From Geobacteraceae bacterium (GTDB lineage Bacteria > Desulfobacterota > Desulfuromonadia > Geobacterales > Geobacteraceae), in contig JAMXLF010000093.1 of NCBI GenBank assembly GCA_024281055.1, positions 1 to 47,327 on the forward strand: a stretch of 47,327 nt of DNA, read 5' to 3'. The stretch's first letter is position 1; each line of letters opens with the position of its first letter. The notes below the pieces were generated by a model. It made no database searches. It was not told the DNA's origin and saw only the letters and a program-made list of their open reading frames with translations. Position numbers and translations under genes: made by a program. Positions 1 to 10,436 of this stretch are shown one piece after another.

Positions 1-197
1 TAGACGTGCAGCCGGTCGTCGATAAAGTCGTTCTGTGCCTTGAAGATGGCGCTGTGCAGGGACCAGTTGACATAGACGGCCCCGATGGCGAGCGTAACCA
101 CCGCCGACAGGGTGTACAGAAACGCGAGCCGCCCGGTTATAGACGAGATCCGGGGGAAGAGATAACGCCTTTTCGCTTCAGCGCTCTTCGAGAACAT
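1..197 (-). CDS. Sensor histidine kinase, N-terminal part (cut by window edge)
   Basis: Only about 65 N-terminal residues lie in the window; the rest runs off the left edge. The start is an ATG at 197 inside the 3' end of the response regulator, overlapping it by 20 bases, which implies translational coupling. The peptide has a short basic head ([12 protein letters not shown]), a T-G-R-L-A-F-L motif and one transmembrane helix at about residues 21-41, then the start of a periplasmic region. This layout fits heavy-metal sensor kinases of the CusS/CopS type, which would phosphorylate the adjacent regulator. The kinase core is not visible, so the assignment rests on the N-terminus and the partner gene. 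Confidence 0.75.
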   Translation of the reverse strand, partial: MFSKSAEAKRRYLFPRISSITGRLAFLYTLSAVVTLAIGAVYVNWSLHSAIFKAQNDFIDDRLHV

Positions 198-849
198 ACC
201 CCACTCCGCGGACCGTATGAATGAGCTTCTGCTCGAAAGGATCGTCCACCTTGGTCCGCAGGCGCCGCACCGCCACATCCACCACATTGGTGTCGCTGTC
301 GAAGTTCATGTCCCACACCTGGTCGGCGATGAGCGACCGGGACAGGACTTCCCCTTTGCGCCTCGCCAGCAGGGAGAGGAGCGCAAATTCCTTGGGAGTG
401 AGATCGAGGCGCGCCCCGCCGCGCGACGCCTTGTGGCGCAACAGGTCGATGGTCAGATCGGCGATCTGGAGCACTTCCGGCTGCCGGAGCGGACCACGGC
501 GCAGAATGGTCCTCACCCTGACGAGGAGTTCGGAGAAGGTGAAGGGCTTCACCAGGTAATCATCAGCCCCCAGCTCCAGCCCCTTGATCCGGTCCTCGAC
601 CGCATCACGCGCCGTGAGAAAAAGGACCGGCATTTCCCGCCCCGACTTCCGGAGCTCGGTGACAACCGACCACCCCGAGCGTTCGGGAAGTCCCACATCG
701 AGGATGATCAGGTCGTACTCCCCGGTGAGCGCCAGGTGAAGGCCATCGTCGCCGGTATGGGCGACATCGACGACGAAACCGTTCTCGGTCAGTCCTTTGC
801 GCAGATAGGTAGCGGTCTTTACTTCATCTTCAACGATCAACAGCCGCAT
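178..849 (-). CDS. OmpR/PhoB-family response regulator (CusR/CopR-like)
   Basis: A 223-residue two-domain regulator. The receiver domain (about residues 1-115) starts MRLLIVEDE, with acidic residues E7/D8, phosphoacceptor D51 in L-D-V-G-L-P and the lysine of D-Y-L-V-K-P-F. A winged-helix DNA-binding domain follows (about 125-220), ending V-R-G-V-G-Y-V-L-E. An upstream in-frame ATG at 861 is rejected because GGGGAG, the ribosome site for the ATG at 849, lies right behind it. The kinase gene overlaps its 3' end, so the two form an operon. Family knowledge suggests control of metal or envelope stress genes; the target cannot be read here. No clear promoter was identified in 850-975. Confidence 0.9.
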   Translation of the reverse strand: MRLLIVEDEVKTATYLRKGLTENGFVVDVAHTGDDGLHLALTGEYDLIILDVGLPERSGWSVVTELRKSGREMPVLFLTARDAVEDRIKGLELGADDYLVKPFTFSELLVRVRTILRRGPLRQPEVLQIADLTIDLLRHKASRGGARLDLTPKEFALLSLLARRKGEVLSRSLIADQVWDMNFDSDTNVVDVAVRRLRTKVDDPFEQKLIHTVRGVGYVLEER

Positions 850-984
850 GCAACTCCCCATGCCGTACTCAACTCGTATTTATCTTAATAGTATCCCGTA
901 AAACATTTTTTGCGCAATCCGTTTTTTAATCTGGCAGCAAAGCGGCCAACAGGAGGTTCCAGCCATATGGTTAGTTCAGAAATA

Positions 985-1021
985 AAAGAGCCGCGTCGGC
1001 ATCCGGCCAACGCGGCTTTTA
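985..1021. terminator. Bidirectional Rho-independent terminator
   Basis: An 8-bp perfect stem AGCCGCGT/ACGCGGCT (989-996 with 1010-1017) is flanked by A-rich sequence on the left and T-rich sequence on the right, so it can terminate either strand. It lies 40 bases past the cydB stop and is best read as the end of the cydAB transcript. Confidence 0.75.
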
Positions 1022-1058
1022 TTGTTGAATAACTTCCGAAACGGCAGCATCAGGCTGT

Positions 1059-2087
<1,029 letters not shown>

Positions 2088-2088
2088 G

Positions 2089-3438
2089 TTACGCCTCCTG
2101 TCTCACCGGTTTGATAATTGCCGAAAGATCATCATCGGGCCCCTTCCGGGCGTACTTGGCGAGGAGATAGATGTCGATCACGCCAAGAGCCCCGTACAGA
2201 AGGGTGAAGCCGATCAAAGAAAAAACGACCTGCCCCAGTTCGAGGGACTTCGACACACCGTCGCTGGTTTTCATGATGCCGTAGACGAGCCAGGGCTGAC
2301 GCCCCACCTCGGCAACCACCCAGCCGAGCTGGTTGGCAATATAGGGGAGCGGAATCGTCAGGACCATGCCCCAGAGAAAGAGCCGATTAGTCTCCAGTGT
2401 CCCCCGCAGAGAGAAGAAAATCCCGAGCAGGGCGGCCAGGATGAAGAAGGTGCCGAGACCGACCATGGCCCGGAAACTGAGGAACGTGGGCAGGACCGGC
2501 GGCCGGAGCTCCCGCGGAAACTCCTTGAGGCCCTTGATCTCGGCATCGGGGGTATGGAACGCGAGCATGCTCACCGCGTTGGGGATGCAGAGTTGCTCGA
2601 CCGTGTTGCATTCCTTGACCGGGTCCGGAATCAGAAGCAGGTTGAGTCCGACCCCTTTTTTCGTATCCCAGATCGACTCCATGGCGGCGAACTTGGTCGG
2701 CTGGGTCTTGGCAACCTCCACCGCATGCAGGTCGCCGAGCACGGCCGACAGGATCACCGACACCAGACCGAAGACGGCGCCGATCCGGAAGGACCTCTTG
2801 AAAAAATCGGGGCGGTTCTTCCTGAGCAGGTGCCACGCGGAGACCCCCATGACGAAGAAAGCCCCCACCGTATAGCCCGACATCAGCTGATGGCCGAATT
2901 TCAACAGGCCGTACGGATTGGTCGCCACAGCGAGAAAATCCGTCATTTCCGCCCGGCCGTTACGCAGCACGTAGCCGGTTGGATGCTGCATCCAGCCGTT
3001 GGCCAGGAGGATCCAGAGGGCGGAGAGGTTAGTGGCGATGGCCGCCAGCCAGATGGAAAGTGCGTGCACCTTCTTCGACACCTTGTTCCAGCCGAAGATC
3101 CAGAGGCCTATAAAGACCGACTCCATGAAAAAGGCCATGGTCGCCTCGATGGCCAGCGGCGCGCCGAAGATGTCTCCCACATACTTGGAATACTCGGCCC
3201 AGTTCATGCCGAACTGGAACTCCATGGTGATCCCGGTGACCACGCCGAGGGCAAAATTGATGAGGAACAGCTTGCCCCAGAATTTCGCCATTTTGAGGTA
3301 GGTCTCGTCGTCCGTCATGACGTAGCGGGTCTCCATGAACGCCGTCAGGATCGAGAGCCCCAGGGTCAGCGGCACGAAAATGAAGTGAAACATGCAGGTT
3401 ACGGCAAACTGCAGTCTGCTCAATGCGAGTACATCCAT
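2089..3438 (-). CDS. cydA: Cytochrome bd ubiquinol oxidase subunit I
   Basis: A 449-residue haem-carrying subunit of cytochrome bd. Visible landmarks are H18 in the first helix (M-F-H-F-I-F-V-P-L), the G-x-x-T-G-x-x-x-E-F-Q-F-G-x-N-W segment, the H-Q-L-M-S-G-Y-T-V-G-A-F helix and the G-W-V-V-A-E-V-G-R-Q-P-W motif. The length points to the short Q-loop form. The ribosome site is AAGGAGA upstream of ATG 3438. The order on this strand is rrf2, cydA, cydB, so the redox regulator probably controls it. In a mostly anaerobic metal reducer the enzyme would serve microaerobic respiration or oxygen detoxification; that role is inferred. Confidence 0.97.
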   Translation of the reverse strand: MDVLALSRLQFAVTCMFHFIFVPLTLGLSILTAFMETRYVMTDDETYLKMAKFWGKLFLINFALGVVTGITMEFQFGMNWAEYSKYVGDIFGAPLAIEATMAFFMESVFIGLWIFGWNKVSKKVHALSIWLAAIATNLSALWILLANGWMQHPTGYVLRNGRAEMTDFLAVATNPYGLLKFGHQLMSGYTVGAFFVMGVSAWHLLRKNRPDFFKRSFRIGAVFGLVSVILSAVLGDLHAVEVAKTQPTKFAAMESIWDTKKGVGLNLLLIPDPVKECNTVEQLCIPNAVSMLAFHTPDAEIKGLKEFPRELRPPVLPTFLSFRAMVGLGTFFILAALLGIFFSLRGTLETNRLFLWGMVLTIPLPYIANQLGWVVAEVGRQPWLVYGIMKTSDGVSKSLELGQVVFSLIGFTLLYGALGVIDIYLLAKYARKGPDDDLSAIIKPVRQEA

Positions 3439-3483
3439 CGAAATTCTCCTTCCCTTGTGTGCTCAGTGACTATTACCGGTAGG

Positions 3484-3497
3484 AAGTGCCTGCACTT
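3484..3497. promoter_or_regulatory. Palindrome upstream of cydA, candidate operator
   Basis: A perfect 6-bp inverted repeat AAGTGC-CT-GCACTT is embedded in a longer imperfect palindrome with GGTA and TACC outside it. It sits 46 bases before the cydA start, between rrf2 and cydA. It could bind the Rrf2 protein encoded just upstream; the assignment comes from position and symmetry only. Confidence 0.4.
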
Positions 3498-3592
3498 ACC
3501 GCGCTTGTCGCACTGGCTCGATAAAAGTTTACCAAAAGATCAAAGAAATACTTAACAAGACCTTTTTTGTCCTTTTTGCGGATAAAAAAATT

Positions 3593-4012
3593 TTACGTGT
3601 TCAGGCCAGCAAGTTCTTCGATGGTCACGCTGTCGAGAATCTGCACCACCTGGCTCTGGACCTTGCGCCAGACCGGGTGTACCCGACAGGACCGCTCGCT
3701 TTTTCCGAATTCGCACGGCTCATCGCCGAGAAGGCAACGGTTCGGCATGATCGGTCCCTCCACGGCCTCCACCACTTCCCGGAGCGTGATCCGGGACGGT
3801 TGCCGGCCGATGGTGAACCCTCCGCCCGTACCGCGATAGGAGTTGACGAGGCCCAGCTTGGCAAAACTCTGGAAAATCTTTGCCAGGAAGGTTGGCGGCA
3901 CTTCCGTCGCCTCGGCGATCTCACTGATCAGGCACATCTTCCCCGGTGGCTGCTGGGCCAGATAGATGATTCCTCTGATCGCGTATTCCCCCTTGCGGGT
4001 AAGCTCCATCAT
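3593..4012 (-). CDS. Rrf2-family transcriptional regulator with three cysteines
   Basis: A 139-residue Rrf2 protein. The winged helix occupies about residues 1-75 (start MMELTRKGEYAIRGIIYLA, recognition segment P-P-T-F-L-A-K-I-F, wing G-G-G-F). C93, C100 and C109 follow in N-R-C-L-L-G-D-E-P-C-E-F-G-K-S-E-R-S-C, the spacing used by IscR/NsrR-type members to hold an iron-sulphur cluster. That suggests sensing of oxygen, NO or cluster status. An AAAGG ribosome site precedes the tandem ATG codons. The next genes downstream are cydAB, which it probably controls. A consensus promoter lies just upstream. Whether it represses or activates cannot be told. Confidence 0.92.
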   Translation of the reverse strand: MMELTRKGEYAIRGIIYLAQQPPGKMCLISEIAEATEVPPTFLAKIFQSFAKLGLVNSYRGTGGGFTIGRQPSRITLREVVEAVEGPIMPNRCLLGDEPCEFGKSERSCRVHPVWRKVQSQVVQILDSVTIEELAGLNT

Positions 4013-4043
4013 AATTATGAACCTTTAGGACCGATTTAGTCTT

Positions 4044-4072
4044 TTTATAAATGATCACTCCGTCTATGTCAA
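4044..4072 (-). promoter_or_regulatory. Sigma70-type promoter of the rrf2 gene
   Basis: On the minus strand TTGACA (4072-4067) and TATAAA (4049-4044) are separated by exactly 17 bases, a near-consensus housekeeping promoter. It leaves a short leader of about 25 bases before the rrf2 start. Confidence 0.75.
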
Positions 4073-4228
4073 GAAATATATGAAATATTTCAGAGACGCC
4101 GGATGATCCGAATTTTTTTTGTTCGGTCCCTTGCTTTTGAATTAACACCAATTAGAATTGATTAAACGTAAAGGTCTTAATACTAATTTGGCGTGTCCTT
4201 TGTACATTTCGGCATCAAGGAGGCGATC

Positions 4229-5353
4229 ATGCGATTCACACGATTGGCGATCATCCTGGCGATCCCGGCAATGCTGTTTGCTCTGGCAGGATGCGGAAGC
4301 AATTCCGGCGGCGGGGTGTTCAATCCCACTTCGCTGGGAACGGGCGGCGGTACGGGCGGTGGCGGTGGCGGCACGGGGGGAACAATTACATCTGCCACGA
4401 TGAAACTGGTCACCGACCGCACATCCGTTGATGCGAACATCGGGCAGGTGCTCGCTACCGCAACGGTCACGGACGCAAACGGCGCAGCGATTGCCGGCAG
4501 ACCCGTTACCTTCAGTGTCGCGGCTGGTCCGGCAACGGTCGATGCAGCCAGCGTCACGACAGATGTGAATGGGATAGCACAGAAGGTCGTCTTACCCGGT
4601 AACGCCTTGACCACCACCAACGTTATCATCAAGGCAACTACGACCGTGGGGACGGAGACCATCACTGCTTACGCGAACTTCCAGCTCATCCGCGGCACCG
4701 GCATCATATCCTTTGGAAGTGGCTTTCTCCAAAAAGTTGATGCTACTGTGAGCCCGGACATTACAAATGAAATTTTCCACCTGCAGGTTCCCATCAAGGT
4801 TACGGATGGCAACGGAAACCCCCGGGTGGGTGTGCCGGTAACCCTTTCGGTATACAGCCAGACGGGGGCATCCATCGTAACAATCGATTATCTCACCTCT
4901 CCTGTTACTGAGCCCGGCCAGAGCACAGTGACGACCGACAGTAACGGGGAGGCGATATACAACATAACCATCAACACTCCCGCCCCAGCTCCAGGGCTAA
5001 CATACGTTGACTCGATTGTTTTCAAAGCTGTCAACAATGATGCCTTCCCCATCACGGCCTATGCAGGGGTGATGGCCACAGTGACCAAATTGCTGCCAGC
5101 CCTTGTCATAGCCCCGGGCAGCGCCTCATTTACAACAGCGGATACAGCAGGCGCTACGCGAACGTTCAGCGTCACAGGGGGCAAAGCGCCCTATAGTGTA
5201 GTTTCCAGCAATCCTGCACGGGTTAGCGTAATCATCTCTGGGGGTACGATCACTGCAACCCTGGTTGATCAATCGCTCTGGAGCGAGGTCGTGACCATTA
5301 CTGTAACGGATCAAACGGGCAAGACTGCAAGCGCTACGATAACAAGACAATAG
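4229..5353 (+). CDS. Ig-like (Big_1-type) surface lipoprotein
   Basis: A 374-residue protein. The start at 4229 is chosen because AAGGAGG precedes it and the peptide then begins with a lipoprotein signal (hydrophobic stretch, lipobox L-A-G-C with C22). A very glycine-rich linker follows at about residues 40-55. Then come repeated beta-sandwich-like modules of the bacterial Ig/invasin kind: V-D-A-N-I-G-Q-V-L-A-T-A-T-V-T-D-A-N-G, K-V-T-D-G-N-G-N-P-R-V-G-V-P-V and a C-terminal V-T-D-Q-T-G-K-T-A-S-A-T-I-T. It is probably an outer-membrane-anchored adhesion or matrix protein. The next gene, 84 bases downstream, encodes a small beta-barrel, and the two may work together. The ligand is unknown. Confidence 0.8.
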   Translation: MRFTRLAIILAIPAMLFALAGCGSNSGGGVFNPTSLGTGGGTGGGGGGTGGTITSATMKLVTDRTSVDANIGQVLATATVTDANGAAIAGRPVTFSVAAGPATVDAASVTTDVNGIAQKVVLPGNALTTTNVIIKATTTVGTETITAYANFQLIRGTGIISFGSGFLQKVDATVSPDITNEIFHLQVPIKVTDGNGNPRVGVPVTLSVYSQTGASIVTIDYLTSPVTEPGQSTVTTDSNGEAIYNITINTPAPAPGLTYVDSIVFKAVNNDAFPITAYAGVMATVTKLLPALVIAPGSASFTTADTAGATRTFSVTGGKAPYSVVSSNPARVSVIISGGTITATLVDQSLWSEVVTITVTDQTGKTASATITRQ

Positions 5354-5437
5354 CTCGATTTCCGCAACCAGCGAGGGCATGGAGCCGTCCTAAACGTACT
5401 GGCAAGCCCATAGAAGTGTTACTAAAGGAGAGCTGCT

Positions 5438-6097
5438 ATGAACAAATTCCTTGCATTGATGATTGGTACTATTCTACTGGCTGCCTCAGTCGGTGCCGCC
5501 GAAGCCGAAAGCATCAAGGGACGGCTCGGCATCACCGGCCAGGTGGGGTTCATGGTCCCGTCCAACAGCGAATATGACCCAAACTTTATCAACGCCGTCA
5601 CAGTTGCCACTGGGACGACTTTACCATCCCAACTGAAGGTCGACACGAACTTTGCCGGCGGTGGCGGCCTGATTTACGGCCTCACCGACAACCTGGCACT
5701 TGAAGCCCATGTGATTTATACTCCCGAGCTGGACGTCAAAAACAGCGCCGGGGTGAAGGTGCTGCAACTGGATACGACCAATGCTTCGCTCGGCATCCAA
5801 TTGCGCAACAATGTCGCCGACAGTGACCTGGCCGCTTACATCGGCGCCGGGGTGGACGTTCTGGTCAGCAACGTCCAGGATGCCAGTGGAGTCGATGGTA
5901 AAGTATCCACAGTGGTCGGCGGCCATGTGAATGCGGGGGGAGACTACTTCATGACGAAACACTGGGCACTGAACCTCGATCTGCGTGGGGTCTTTTTCCC
6001 GGACGCCGATATCAAGGGAAACAACGGAATCAAGGTTGCACAGTACAACCCCATCAGTTTCGTAGCTCTCTTTGGCGTCAGGTTTTTCATCAATTAA
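5438..6097 (+). CDS. Small outer-membrane beta-barrel protein
   Basis: A 219-residue exported protein. A Sec signal peptide ends near residue 23 (A-E-A), followed by alternating amphipathic strands and a last strand ending in aromatic F-F-I-N, the usual barrel-insertion signal. Glycine-rich turns (F-A-G-G-G-G-L-I-Y-G-L-T-D-N-L-A-L-E) resemble eight-stranded OmpW/OmpA-like porins. The ribosome site AAAGGAG lies upstream of the ATG. It follows the Ig-like lipoprotein in the same direction and is closed by a strong terminator, so the pair probably forms one transcript. The substrate is unknown. Confidence 0.8.
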   Translation: MNKFLALMIGTILLAASVGAAEAESIKGRLGITGQVGFMVPSNSEYDPNFINAVTVATGTTLPSQLKVDTNFAGGGGLIYGLTDNLALEAHVIYTPELDVKNSAGVKVLQLDTTNASLGIQLRNNVADSDLAAYIGAGVDVLVSNVQDASGVDGKVSTVVGGHVNAGGDYFMTKHWALNLDLRGVFFPDADIKGNNGIKVAQYNPISFVALFGVRFFIN

Positions 6098-6116
6098 TCG
6101 ATAAACGTACAATCAC

Positions 6117-6151
6117 AAAAGGGGCGTGCATCCATGGTGCACGCCCCTTTT
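6117..6151. terminator. Strong bidirectional terminator
   Basis: A perfect 10-bp stem GGGGCGTGCA/TGCACGCCCC (6121-6130 with 6138-6147) has a 7-base loop, with AAAA before and TTTT after. It separates the plus-strand barrel gene from the convergent minus-strand protease gene and can serve both. Confidence 0.9.
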
Positions 6152-6182
6152 CCATCCGATTGCGACTCCAGCGCCGTCCGGC

Positions 6183-7457
6183 TTAATTCCCTCCGTACTC
6201 TTTCTTCAGGTAATCCTGCCACTCCTGCGCCAGGTCGGCATAACCGATGCCGTAATCCTTGAAGGTTGCCGCGACGGCGCTGTCGGTGGTCATCCCCTTG
6301 CCCAGATTCACGAGGAGTTCCTTCACCTTGTGCCAGCCATAGGTGGAAATCAGGTACGAAACCATGGCATAGCTCTGCCGGTAGGCAACCACGGCCTTCT
6401 GCGTGCCGAGGGACATAAAGGAGCCTTCCAGGGCAGAAAGTGAGAGGAGTTGCCCCTGCTGCACCGCCTTCTGCAACTCGGCAAGGGGAAAGGCAAACTC
6501 CTTGTACTCCTCGATCTGGGCCAGCCCTTCGTTCAGCCAAGTGGGGCAGTTGCCCTTGGTCAACTCCCGAACCACCACATGGGTATACTCGTGGTTGAGG
6601 ACCGCACGCACCCGGGGAGTGATTTCCCGGAGACCGCCGACGGGAAGACGGATCTTCCCGTCGAAGATCCCCCCCGACCATTCGGGGCCGGCGGTCACGG
6701 CGCGAAAATCCTTCCTGGTGTAGAGGAGCACCGGGACAGGCGCCGCGGGATAGCAGTCCAGGTCGGAACCGACTCGATTGTAGGCCGTTTCCAGGGCATC
6801 GAGGATGTCGCCGGCAAACCGCGTGTCGGTTGCCACGTCATAGGTGAGCGTGAAGCGGCCACTGGCATCCTTCTTCATCCGCCCTTCGAGGCTTGCCTCG
6901 CGGCCGGCCTTTTCCACGAGGGCACTAAGCTTCCCATTGCGGGGATCGAGGGCCAGCCCCTTTTTCCAGGCATCGAGCGCCCTGTCCAGGTTCCCGGTGT
7001 CGTAGTAAACCTTTCCGAGAAAGAAAAGGACGTCAACCGTATCGCCGCCGAAGAGCCTGGCCTGTTCCAGCTCGAACAGGGCATCGTCATAATGCTTGCC
7101 GCCGTAGAGGGCAATTCCCCGCCCCAGGCGGTACTCGGGATTGTCCGACTCAAGCTCCCGGGCGTGGTCAAAGCTGGTCGCCGCCTCGTCGAACTGCCTC
7201 CGTTCCAGCTGGCGTCGGCCGACCAGCCCGTATACCCGGGCCAGCTCCTTTTTCAGCGCCATATTGAGCGGAAAGAGATCGTACTCCTTCTGCAGCTGAT
7301 CGAGGGCCTTCTCGTACTCCCCCTTGCGGATCAGTTCATCGACATTGGCAGCGAGCGGTACGGGATCGGCGGCGTTGCCGCGCGATGGCGACAACAAGAG
7401 GCTCTGGGAAAGAAGACAGATCAGGAAGGGGATTGCGAGGAGAGAGCGGTTCATCAT
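6183..7457 (-). CDS. Secreted TPR protein with gluzincin peptidase (MA-like) domain
   Basis: A 424-residue protein with a signal peptide (about 1-29). Tetratricopeptide-like helices follow at about 35-190 (E-Y-E-K-A-L-D-Q-L, D-E-A-A-T-S-F-D-H-A, Y-D-D-A-L-F-E-L). A C-terminal zinc-peptidase domain has H289-E-Y-T-H293 and the downstream glutamate E310 in W-L-N-E-G-L-A-Q, the gluzincin ligand arrangement. The family is usually annotated as peptidase MA-like. It is the last gene after xseA-xseB-ispA-dxs on this strand, with about 100 bases after dxs. The GGGAGGGGG ribosome site supports the first of two adjacent ATGs. The substrate is unknown; a periplasmic location is inferred. Confidence 0.85.
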   Translation of the reverse strand: MMNRSLLAIPFLICLLSQSLLLSPSRGNAADPVPLAANVDELIRKGEYEKALDQLQKEYDLFPLNMALKKELARVYGLVGRRQLERRQFDEAATSFDHARELESDNPEYRLGRGIALYGGKHYDDALFELEQARLFGGDTVDVLFFLGKVYYDTGNLDRALDAWKKGLALDPRNGKLSALVEKAGREASLEGRMKKDASGRFTLTYDVATDTRFAGDILDALETAYNRVGSDLDCYPAAPVPVLLYTRKDFRAVTAGPEWSGGIFDGKIRLPVGGLREITPRVRAVLNHEYTHVVVRELTKGNCPTWLNEGLAQIEEYKEFAFPLAELQKAVQQGQLLSLSALEGSFMSLGTQKAVVAYRQSYAMVSYLISTYGWHKVKELLVNLGKGMTTDSAVAATFKDYGIGYADLAQEWQDYLKKEYGGN

Positions 7458-7553
7458 TCACCCCCTCCCCAGATGGCGAACTGCTTTTGAAGGTCGCTGA
7501 AGGTCATGGCACAACTATACCACAGGAAGCTTCGGAGATAACAGCGCCGATTT

Positions 7554-9431
7554 TTATCCGGCCAGCGCCGTCCGGACCGTCCGGACGATCCCTTCGGCAT
7601 CGAGCCCGTAAATTGCCCGCAGCTCAGGCTGCTCCCCCTGCTCGACGAAGCTGTCCGGGTACCCCATGCGGTGCACCCGCACCTCGTCAAGCCCCTCCTC
7701 TTCGAGAAGCTCGAGGACTGCCGTACCGAATCCCCCCTGGAGGGCATTTTCCTCGGCGGTGAAGAGCCGGCCGCGCCTGGCGAGGGACAGGATCGTCTCA
7801 CGGTCGAGCGGCTTGATGAACCGGGCATTCACCACGGTGAGGTCGATGCCATCCGCGGCGAGCGTCTGCGCCGCCTCGAAGGCCGGGCGGACCATGGTGC
7901 CGACGGCGAGAATCGCGCCGCCCCTACCCTCCCGCAGCACTTCGGCCCTGCCGATGGGGAGAGGCCGGAAGCTCTGGTCGAGGGGCACGCCGTAGCCGTT
8001 GCCCCGCGGATAGCGGACCGCCACCGGCCCGTCGTGCTCGATGGCGGTCTGGAGCATGTGCTGCAGCTCGTTTTCGTCCTTCGGCGCCATGATCGTCATG
8101 TTGGGAAGGATGCGCAAATAGGAGAGGTCGAACACCCCGTGGTGGGTCGGCCCGTCGCTCCCCACCACTCCTGCCCGGTCGATGGCGAAGGTCACCGGCA
8201 AGTTCTGCAGGCAGACGTCGTGGAAGACCTCGTCAAAGGCACGCTGCAGGAAACTTGAATAGACGGCGACCACCGGCCGGAACCCGTCGGCGGCAAGGCC
8301 GGCGGCAAAGGTGACGGCATGCTGCTCGGCGATTCCCACATCGAAGAAGCGATCCGGGAATTCACCCGCAAAGGGGGTAAGGCCGGTACCGTCGGGCATG
8401 GCTGCGGTTATCGCCACCACCCGCTCGTTCTCCGCGGCGATCTTTCGCATCGCCGTTCCGAAGACCGCCGTATAGGAAGCCGCCCCTCCCTTCCCCTTGA
8501 GCACCTTGCCGGTCGCCACCTCGAACGGGCCGACACCGTGGAAAAGGGACGGATTCTTCTCCGCCGGCGGGTACCCCTTTCCCTTACGGGTCACAACATG
8601 GATGAGGACCGCGTCGTCGAAGCGCCTGACCTTCTCCAGGGTTTCCATGAGGAGTTCGATATTGTGGCCATCGATGGGGCCCACGTATTCGAAGCCGAAC
8701 GCCTCGAAGAGCATACCGGGGGTAAAGAGCCCCTTGAGGGACTCCTCGGCCCGCTTGGCCACCTTGAGCACTCCGCGCCCCATGCGGTCAAAGCTTTCCA
8801 GGAACCCTTCCACGTCCTTCTTGATCTTGTGGACGAACTCGTTGGTGATGGTCCGGGAGAGGAAATGGGACAGCGCCCCCACGTTCTCTGCGATGGACAT
8901 CTCGTTGTCGTTGAGGATCACCACGAGGTCGCGGTTGAGGTGACCGGCCTGGTTCAGCCCCTCGTAGGCGATTCCCCCGGTCATGGAGCCGTCGCCGATC
9001 ACAGCCACCACCTTGTTGCGGGCACCTTTCAGGTCGCGCCCGACGGCAAGGCCGAGAGCGGCAGAGATCGAGGTGGAGGAGTGCCCCACGTCGAAGACGT
9101 CATGGGGGGATTCGACCCGCTTCGGGAAGCCGCTGATCCCCCCCATGGTCCGGAGGGTGCGGAACCGCTCCCGGCGGCCGGTGAGAAGCTTGTGGGCATA
9201 GGCCTGGTGCCCCACGTCCCAAACGATCTTGTCCCGGGGCGACTCGAACACCCGGTGGAGGGCAATTGTCAGCTCCACCACCCCCAGGCTCGGAGCGAGG
9301 TGGCCGCCGTTGGCAGCACAGGTCGCGATGATCTCCTCGCGCAGCTCACCGGCCAGCCGGTCGAGCTCGGCCGGAGAGAGGGATTTCACGTCCGTCGGGG
9401 ACTCTATCTGTGCCAGGATCTTCTCCATCAC
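7554..9431 (-). CDS. dxs: 1-deoxy-D-xylulose-5-phosphate synthase
   Basis: A 625-residue thiamine-diphosphate enzyme that condenses pyruvate with glyceraldehyde 3-phosphate, the first step of the MEP isoprenoid pathway. Signatures are [12 protein letters not shown] near the N-terminus, the diphosphate-binding G-D-G-S-M-T-G-G, and [15 protein letters not shown] in the pyrimidine domain. The length is standard. Its start overlaps the ispA stop by four bases (ATGA), so translation is coupled. The neighbouring prenyl synthase uses the C5 units made downstream of this step. Confidence 0.98.
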   Translation of the reverse strand: MMEKILAQIESPTDVKSLSPAELDRLAGELREEIIATCAANGGHLAPSLGVVELTIALHRVFESPRDKIVWDVGHQAYAHKLLTGRRERFRTLRTMGGISGFPKRVESPHDVFDVGHSSTSISAALGLAVGRDLKGARNKVVAVIGDGSMTGGIAYEGLNQAGHLNRDLVVILNDNEMSIAENVGALSHFLSRTITNEFVHKIKKDVEGFLESFDRMGRGVLKVAKRAEESLKGLFTPGMLFEAFGFEYVGPIDGHNIELLMETLEKVRRFDDAVLIHVVTRKGKGYPPAEKNPSLFHGVGPFEVATGKVLKGKGGAASYTAVFGTAMRKIAAENERVVAITAAMPDGTGLTPFAGEFPDRFFDVGIAEQHAVTFAAGLAADGFRPVVAVYSSFLQRAFDEVFHDVCLQNLPVTFAIDRAGVVGSDGPTHHGVFDLSYLRILPNMTIMAPKDENELQHMLQTAIEHDGPVAVRYPRGNGYGVPLDQSFRPLPIGRAEVLREGRGGAILAVGTMVRPAFEAAQTLAADGIDLTVVNARFIKPLDRETILSLARRGRLFTAEENALQGGFGTAVLELLEEEGLDEVRVHRMGYPDSFVEQGEQPELRAIYGLDAEGIVRTVRTALAG

Positions 9432-10321
9432 GATTTCCGGTAGACGATGTATTTGGCGATTTCCCTCAGGGGATCGGCTTCCGGACCGAACCCGGCAAGG
9501 GCGGCCAGGGACATCTCCACGAGTTCGTCGGCCCGTTTTTTCGACTCCGCAAGCCCCACCAGCGCGGGATAGGTCGCTTTCCCCCGCGCCTCGTCGCTTC
9601 CGGCGTCCTTGCCGATCTCCTCGGTGGTCCCTTCGATATCGAGGATATCGTCGGCGATCTGGAAGGCGAGCCCGGCCGCCTCGCCATACTTCGTGAGCGC
9701 GGCAACCGCCGCCTCGCCACCGCCGCCGAGAATCGCCCCCGCCTTGATGGAGGCCTTGATGAGGGCGCCGGTCTTGTGGATGTGGATGTACTGCACGGTG
9801 GCCAGGTCGATGTCGTGCTTCCCCTCGCTCTCCATGTCCACCACCTGCCCCCCCACCATGCCGCGGGAGCCGGCGCAGCGGCTGATCTCGTTGCTCACGG
9901 CCAGGAGCGCTTCCGCCGGAACGCCGGCAGCGGCGCCCTGAGTGCTCAGGAGGATAAAGGCCTCGGTGAGGAGAGCATCGCCGGCGAGAATCGCCGTTGC
10001 TTCGCCGAACACCTTGTGGTTGGTGGGGTTGCCCCGCCGGAAATCGTCGTCGTCCATGGCCGGCAGGTCGTCGTGGATGAGGGAATAGGTATGGATCATC
10101 TCCATGGCACAGGCCGCGGGAAGGGCGCGCCTGATATCCCCTCCAACCGCCTCGCAGGCAGCCAGCATCAGGATGGGCCGGACCCGCTTGCCGCCGGCAA
10201 ACACCGAGTAGCGCATGGCTTTATGGAGGGAGGCGGGAAGCTCATCCTCCTTGGGAAGGTAGCGGTCGAGCGCCTCGTCCACCAGCTGGCAACGTTCTTT
10301 GAGGTATTTCTTCAGGTCCAT
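9428..10321 (-). CDS. ispA: Short-chain polyprenyl (geranyl/farnesyl) diphosphate synthase
   Basis: A 297-residue all-helical prenyltransferase that elongates dimethylallyl diphosphate with isopentenyl diphosphate. The first aspartate-rich motif is [14 protein letters not shown] and the second is D-D-I-L-D. G-G-K-R-V-R-P is the diphosphate-binding segment near the N-terminus. The size and the xseB-ispA-dxs order are typical for IspA. The products feed quinones, undecaprenyl phosphate and hopanoids. A palindromic repeat separates it from xseB. Confidence 0.96.
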   Translation of the reverse strand: MDLKKYLKERCQLVDEALDRYLPKEDELPASLHKAMRYSVFAGGKRVRPILMLAACEAVGGDIRRALPAACAMEMIHTYSLIHDDLPAMDDDDFRRGNPTNHKVFGEATAILAGDALLTEAFILLSTQGAAAGVPAEALLAVSNEISRCAGSRGMVGGQVVDMESEGKHDIDLATVQYIHIHKTGALIKASIKAGAILGGGGEAAVAALTKYGEAAGLAFQIADDILDIEGTTEEIGKDAGSDEARGKATYPALVGLAESKKRADELVEMSLAALAGFGPEADPLREIAKYIVYRKS

Positions 10322-10351
10322 GGGATCACCTTTTGGTTAACTAACCAACCA

Positions 10352-10436
10352 AGGCCCCCACCCCACCCTCCCCCGCTGGGGGAGGGCAAAGTGTTCTCCC
10401 CCCGGAGGGGGGAGGAAGGAGGGGGGCTGTCCAGTA
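10352..10436. repeat. Dispersed palindromic repeat, type B copy 1
   Basis: Two adjacent hairpins: CCCTCCCCC-gct-GGGGGAGGG, then CTCCCCCC-gga-GGGGGGAG, followed by a GGGGGGCT tail. A close relative sits at 20040-20108. It lies in the ispA-xseB gap, so in the RNA it could act as a processing or attenuation hairpin. Confidence 0.8.

Noticed and set aside
966-1034. Short frame of 22 codons after an AGGAGG sequence near the cydB end
   Set aside because: It reads through the cydAB terminator, has no protein-like features and probably reflects chance, despite the good ribosome-site match.
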